Source: Vermamoeba vermiformis (lineage: Eukaryota > Tubulinea > Echinamoebida). From it: 64,000 bases of DNA. A model generated the notes under the pieces. The model ran no database searches, was not told the DNA's origin, and was given only the letters and a program-made list of their open reading frames with translations. The position numbers were made by a program, and so were the translations under genes. Positions within the stretch are counted from its first letter, which is position 1. Each line of letters opens with the position of its first letter. The DNA lies in the NCBI GenBank assembly GCA_045837725.1, contig JBEWZL010000044.1, positions 124,001 to 188,000 of the forward strand, written 5' to 3'. Shown one piece after another: positions 60,042 to 64,000 of this stretch.

Positions 60042-62400
60042 TTAGTTAGTAATTACATTATCGCGAGGTGTGACTGGTGGTAACTTTGAATAATCAACTT
60101 GCAGCTCAGGACTGCTCGACAAGGCTTCTTTCAATTCTTCGTGCAGCTGTGCGTCGGTGGTGTTGATTGGCAAGGGCAGACTTGACGGCACTTCTTCGGC
60201 ACTCCTACGCAAGAGTCCGTTAGCTTGATTGAATAGGTATATGTGGTACTTACTTTAGCTCGTCTTCTAAGTGCTGCGGACAACATTCTGGATTGCTTTC
60301 ATGTGGCTCGGTCTCAGAGAGCACGCAGATTTTGAACGGGCTGTCTGTCGTAGAGAAATGAAAAGTCAGTCCATGGATCTCGATTTGAACACCATAATTA
60401 TCATACCTTTAACATCGTATCCGTTCAACAGCACGTGCATTTCGTATTTTCCTTCAGCACGAGGCGTTACACCAACAACGTAAGTGCCGTCATTTCTGTC
60501 TTGCACGTGCACACTGACAAGCTTGTCGGTGTCAATAGACGAATCAATAACGATTGGCTTTAGTGTGGTACGAATCTGAGCGCCACCTAGTATGGTTTGG
60601 GATGTGTTAGGGTTGAAAGATTTATCAAGAGGTGACGAGCACGTACCGAACTTGACGGGGTTTCCGAGCCTGTCCATTGAATTAATAATGAAACACGACG
60701 TAACTCCGACGTAGAAGGGGCTCTTAATAGCATCTCCGACAGCCAAGGAGCGACTGGGATAAGCTGGAGCGACCATAATAGACACTGCTTGTGAGGTGAT
60801 CAAGGGTTGCTTGTTGCCGTCGGGAGCCAAGTAGAAAATATTCAGCGTGCCTGTGCCAGGCTTGAACGGAATATATGAAGCAAGGTACTGGCCCTCACCT
60901 ACGACATGAAGGTAAGTTAGTTGGGCCCAACGAATGCTATGCATCGATGTTGACACGTGTCAAAGTGTCACTTACCAACTGTTTCCACAATGAGCGGAAC
61001 TTGAGCGTCAGCTTGAACTAGCTCTCCCCACAGTCTATCCGCGATATTTCCAGACAAGGCGCTCTTAATCGAGATCTCTGCGCGTTCTCCAACAATTGCC
61101 GCGTTGAGTCCGAGACCTTCGATAATCAAGTTGTCCTCGCCGGGCACGAGACTGTTCTTCAGACTGCCAAATGTATGGCCTGAAGGAGACTTGGGAGTAG
61201 AACTGTTTTGAACGGGCATTGGAACTCCGTGTGAAACACTGCCACGTGGATCTTCCTCGACAACAACAGGGACCGGGGCTGGACTTGAGTTGCCGTTTGA
61301 GTTGATGAAACTAGTGTTTGGAGGCGGGGTCTGTCCTCGTGCAAACATTTGTGATGTGTGCGGACTTAGATCCGACGAGCTCGATAAGGATTGGCTCGCT
61401 GAAGTGATGATCTCGGAGTGATCTTCATTATTTTCTTCAATTTCGTAACTGCTTGATGCTAATGCCGCGTGTGAATCTTTTGGAGACTGGTGGCTGTTAT
61501 CTTTTACTGGTGTATTTGTATCTAAATTTACTTCCACAACTGAAAATAAACGTCAGCAAGATCTCGATCGGAAAAATTGACTTACATGTTTCTCGTTTGG
61601 ATACTGGTAGAGAAGCATTCTCGAGCGCTAGTAATTATGGTAAATAACATTTTAATTAATATCTTGCATGGCTTTACGTACATCTATTCAAGATCGAGAT
61701 CCCACGATTATTTAAAGCCAAAAATTGCCTGACTAGGAAATCATTTTCAAGCTGAGTGGTCAATAATTTTTGTAAAAATTGTTCGAGCTTCTTCCTTCGC
61801 TTTTCAATAGTTTCCTATTTAGTTTCGTTAATGAGCCGAGATCCTCACTTTAAAATTGTTACGAAAAATAAGACACGTACCGGCTTCATTTTGCCCACTA
61901 CTGTTTTCTTAGGAAAGCTGAATCCTTTTACTACCTCATATTTTTTGCATAGCTGAAGAGAAGTTAGTGAACGGCCGAGTATCGCATCCCCGTTTTACCT
62001 CATCATTTAGCTCTAAAAATTCCTTATATCGTTTGCTAACGGACCATGTTTCTATTGGCACGCCATGTATTGTTATTTCAACGTGATAAACCTGAAATAA
62101 AAATATCAGTCAAAAATTCAATTTAAATTCGGAGATTGCTTGTATGACATTACAATAATATAAGGTAATTTTTATAGCTGTCGTTAATATTAATTGCGCG
62201 AACAGGGTTAAAAAATCGATTATAATTAACGAGCGTGCAAAGTGATTCTAGAATAACGATCCGATCTCTTTTCTAAAGAAAGCATATGCTGCTTATTATT
62301 ATCATATTAAACTTACTGTAAAATGGTCTGTTGCATTTTTGACATTTTGTGTCGAAGGAATAGCAACTGTAATCCGATCAAGTACTTGCAAATCTGCCAT
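60042..62400 (-). CDS. PX domain plus filamin-repeat protein
   Basis: Starts MADLQVLDRITVAIPSTQNV. Residues 1-120 make a PX domain: VYHVEITIHGVPIETWSVSK, then RYKEFLELND, KKYEVVKGFSFPKKTVVGKM and the C-terminal helices (RRKKLEQFLQKLLTTQLEND). PX domains bind phosphoinositides on endosomes. A long Ser/Pro-rich linker follows (SQSLSSSSDLSPHTSQMFAR, ending SLVPGEDNLIIEG), then two filamin/ABP280-type Ig repeats (LNAAIVGERAEISIKSALSG; VSVHVQDRNDGTYVVGVTPR, ending YEMHVLLNGYDVKDSPF). The C-terminal tail ends VTPRDNVITN. It probably links membranes to actin or to an adhesion complex. Intron 60892-60973 carries the palindrome. Confidence 0.78.
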
Positions 62401-62591
62401 TTTTCAACTCATAATAAAAATACAATATATTCTTATAATACAAATATGAGGTCTTCTCTATCTATTGTTTCATGAATTAAATTTTGGCTGCGTGTCAAAA
62501 ACGAGTCTGTGACACGTGTTTGACATTTCTTGTTGCACGAGCTGAATAGGACCAAAATACCCTATAATTGATATTTATTTACATCCTAAGA

Positions 62592-63630
62592 TTAATTATT
62601 GTTATTGTTATTGTTACTATTGTCGATTGGCGGAGTTAAATAAATATCCCAGATCTTGGGTTCGGGTTGTTCTATCGTAAACCCGTTTTGCCTTAATATG
62701 GTAAAAAATGGCTCTGTTTCAACGTGTCGCGTCGAGCACATATAAAAATGTGCGTTATTAGTCTTGCTCAGTATCTGTTTCAAGGTATGTGCCAACGCTC
62801 CAAAGTTTGTGACGTAGATCAAGAAATCATTTCCAACTACAACGTCATATATGCCTCCCTCTAGTAATAAAATAACGAAATTAATCCAAAAGGAAATCAG
62901 TCAAATGTAACAGAAAAATTCAACCGTGAAAAAGTTATGACACCATCACTTGACACGTTGCACTCGTTATTTGTATCGTATCGTATATGCTCATATTGAT
63001 GCATAATATTATAGGTGGCAAGTACTACTGATTCATAATATAGTCATTAATAAGAGTGACGTACCTTCAGGAAATTCGGTGCCCCAAGTGTGGGGTACGT
63101 GAGGGAACCCGACGCCATTTAGTGCCGCATTGTACGCGATGTTCTTTTGAATTATTCCGTTGTCATCGTAATCGCTCGAAGTCACATTCAAATTTATAAG
63201 CTTCATGAATATAGCGAGGATACCAGTGCCTGCAGAAGTTCAAAAAAGTTAGATCGACGAAGATACTATTTGTGCACTATAATTTGGCATCGTCAAATAA
63301 TAATGATAAATTACCTGACGCAATTTCAAGTATTCTTTTGTTATTAAATAATTGCTCGCGATTTCTCAAGATCCAATCCGCAAACTTGACGTTGCCTTTC
63401 CACACAAAGTTCGCATTGGTTAAGTGAAATGAGAATTCGCGAATTTTGATCGTCATATTATTAGGAAACTCGTATAATTTCTCTTCAGACTCCGCAAGAA
63501 CGTCCTCTGGATTTGGTTCCAGATTTGCCTCGTTATTTTGATTATTGTTCTGATCTTCTTCGTCTGAATCACCTCCAAATAAATCTCTACCAAGATTTAG
63601 CGGCGGTCCAAAATAATTCTTTGATGTCAT
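62592..63630 (-). CDS. METTL21-like protein-lysine methyltransferase
   Basis: A seven-beta-strand SAM-dependent methyltransferase. The N-terminus is acidic and Asn-rich (RDLFGGDSDEEDQNNNQNNE). Motif I is ILEIASG joined across an intron to TGILAIF, and an acidic residue follows in VTSSDYDD. The post-I and catalytic region includes HVPHTWGTEFP and YDVVVGNDFLIYVTNFGALA, equivalent to the DxxY segment of METTL21/22/EEF2KMT. The C-terminal strands are FYMCSTRHVETEPFFTIL, then FTIEQPEPKIWDIYL, ending in an Asn run. About 270 residues. The substrate protein is unknown. Confidence 0.82.
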
Positions 63631-64000
63631 TGTTATTCGTCGTGATCAGATCTAGTACTCGGGTTAAAAATTGCTAAATTAATTTATTTGCAAATAAAAA
63701 ATAACAATAACGATCATATGATCCAATGCAACGCGAAAAGAAATATTTCAAAATTATTGAAAACAAAAATATCCATGGTTGCGTTAGATGCGGAGATCTG
63801 ACTTACCTACGCGTAGAAACTAACCAACGAGCCTTATAATGGTATAATCAACTGCAGTTGTGTCACCTCGTCATTTGTGAGCGATAAACATAACGAGGTA
63901 TCAAACAGGTCCATTTTATTTTCACCAGCAAAACCATACCAGCACGAGCTACAGCTGAATTTGCCATAAAAAATATTAAACACAATGGAAAAGGCTCTAT
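63631..64000. other. Right-end intergenic region
   Basis: No gene is visible apart from a possible plus-strand start at 63985 (ATGGAAAAGGCTCTAT, MEKAL) that would run off the window. The stretch just left of the METTL21-like start is probably its promoter. Confidence 0.4.

Noticed and set aside
1-64000. CRISPR arrays, prokaryotic operons, Shine-Dalgarno sites
   Set aside because: Spliced genes, a nuclear-type tRNA and eukaryotic families show this is a eukaryotic chromosome; no regular direct-repeat/spacer array is visible.
1-64000. Transposons or integrated viral genes
   Set aside because: I found no transposase, reverse transcriptase, integrase or capsid-like frame, and no long terminal inverted repeats.

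Overview
The window is a gene-dense nuclear segment from a eukaryote, most likely a free-living unicellular protist. Nearly every gene is split by short introns of about 50-120 bases with GT..AG ends. Base composition is moderately AT-rich, intergenic gaps are short, and genes lie on both strands with many divergent and convergent pairs. An amoebozoan-like organism would fit the many F-box, leucine-rich-repeat and filamin-type proteins, the GH81 beta-glucanase and the GPI-anchored surface proteins. That is inference; I cannot name a species.

Layout. 1-2.6 kb (-): fatty-acid desaturase fusion, a histidine-less delta-12-type domain joined to an intact delta-9-type domain. 3.2-4.3 kb (+): GNAT acetyltransferase. 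4.4-4.7 kb (-): small basic protein. 4.8-6.1 kb (+): mitochondrial-looking TPR protein. 6.2-8.8 kb (-): GH81 endo-beta-1,3-glucanase. 9.3-13.8 kb (-): large HEPN-TPR-Sel1-MYND protein with a tail-anchored protein gene nested in one intron. 13.95-16.1 kb (+): sugar-lactone oxidase. 16.2-17.8 kb (+): mitochondrial carrier. 18.2-19.4 kb (-): PP4 catalytic subunit. 19.7-20.6 kb (+): Nudix-like protein. 20.6-23.5 kb (-): cationic amino-acid transporter.

The middle is more accessory. 23.6-25.5 kb (+) holds the first of three paralogous LRR proteins, followed by tRNA-Tyr. 25.8-29.7 kb (-) has an F-box/propeller protein and an unrecognised multi-exon gene. 29.8-35.2 kb has two F-box paralogues flanking two GPI-anchored FG-GAP-like glycoproteins. 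Two very small genes follow. 36.1-38.5 kb (-): vWA protein. 39.05-41.2 kb (+): GPI-anchored subtilisin. 41.3-45.1 kb (-): long F-box/propeller protein. 45.3-47.7 kb (+): LMBR1-like membrane protein. 47.9-51.6 kb (-): two more LRR paralogues.

The right end has a multi-pass membrane protein (51.8-53.8 kb) with a broken partial copy at 56.5-57.6 kb, a type I surface protein between the copies, an F-box-LRR protein (57.9-59.9 kb), a PX-filamin protein (60.0-62.4 kb) and a METTL21-like methyltransferase (62.6-63.6 kb).

The genes do not form one pathway. The strongest unusual points are the desaturase fusion with a pseudoenzyme half, the HEPN-MYND architecture, the LRR family with a C-terminal F-box-like motif, and a 12-base CACGTG palindrome that repeatedly sits just inside introns near the 5' splice site.
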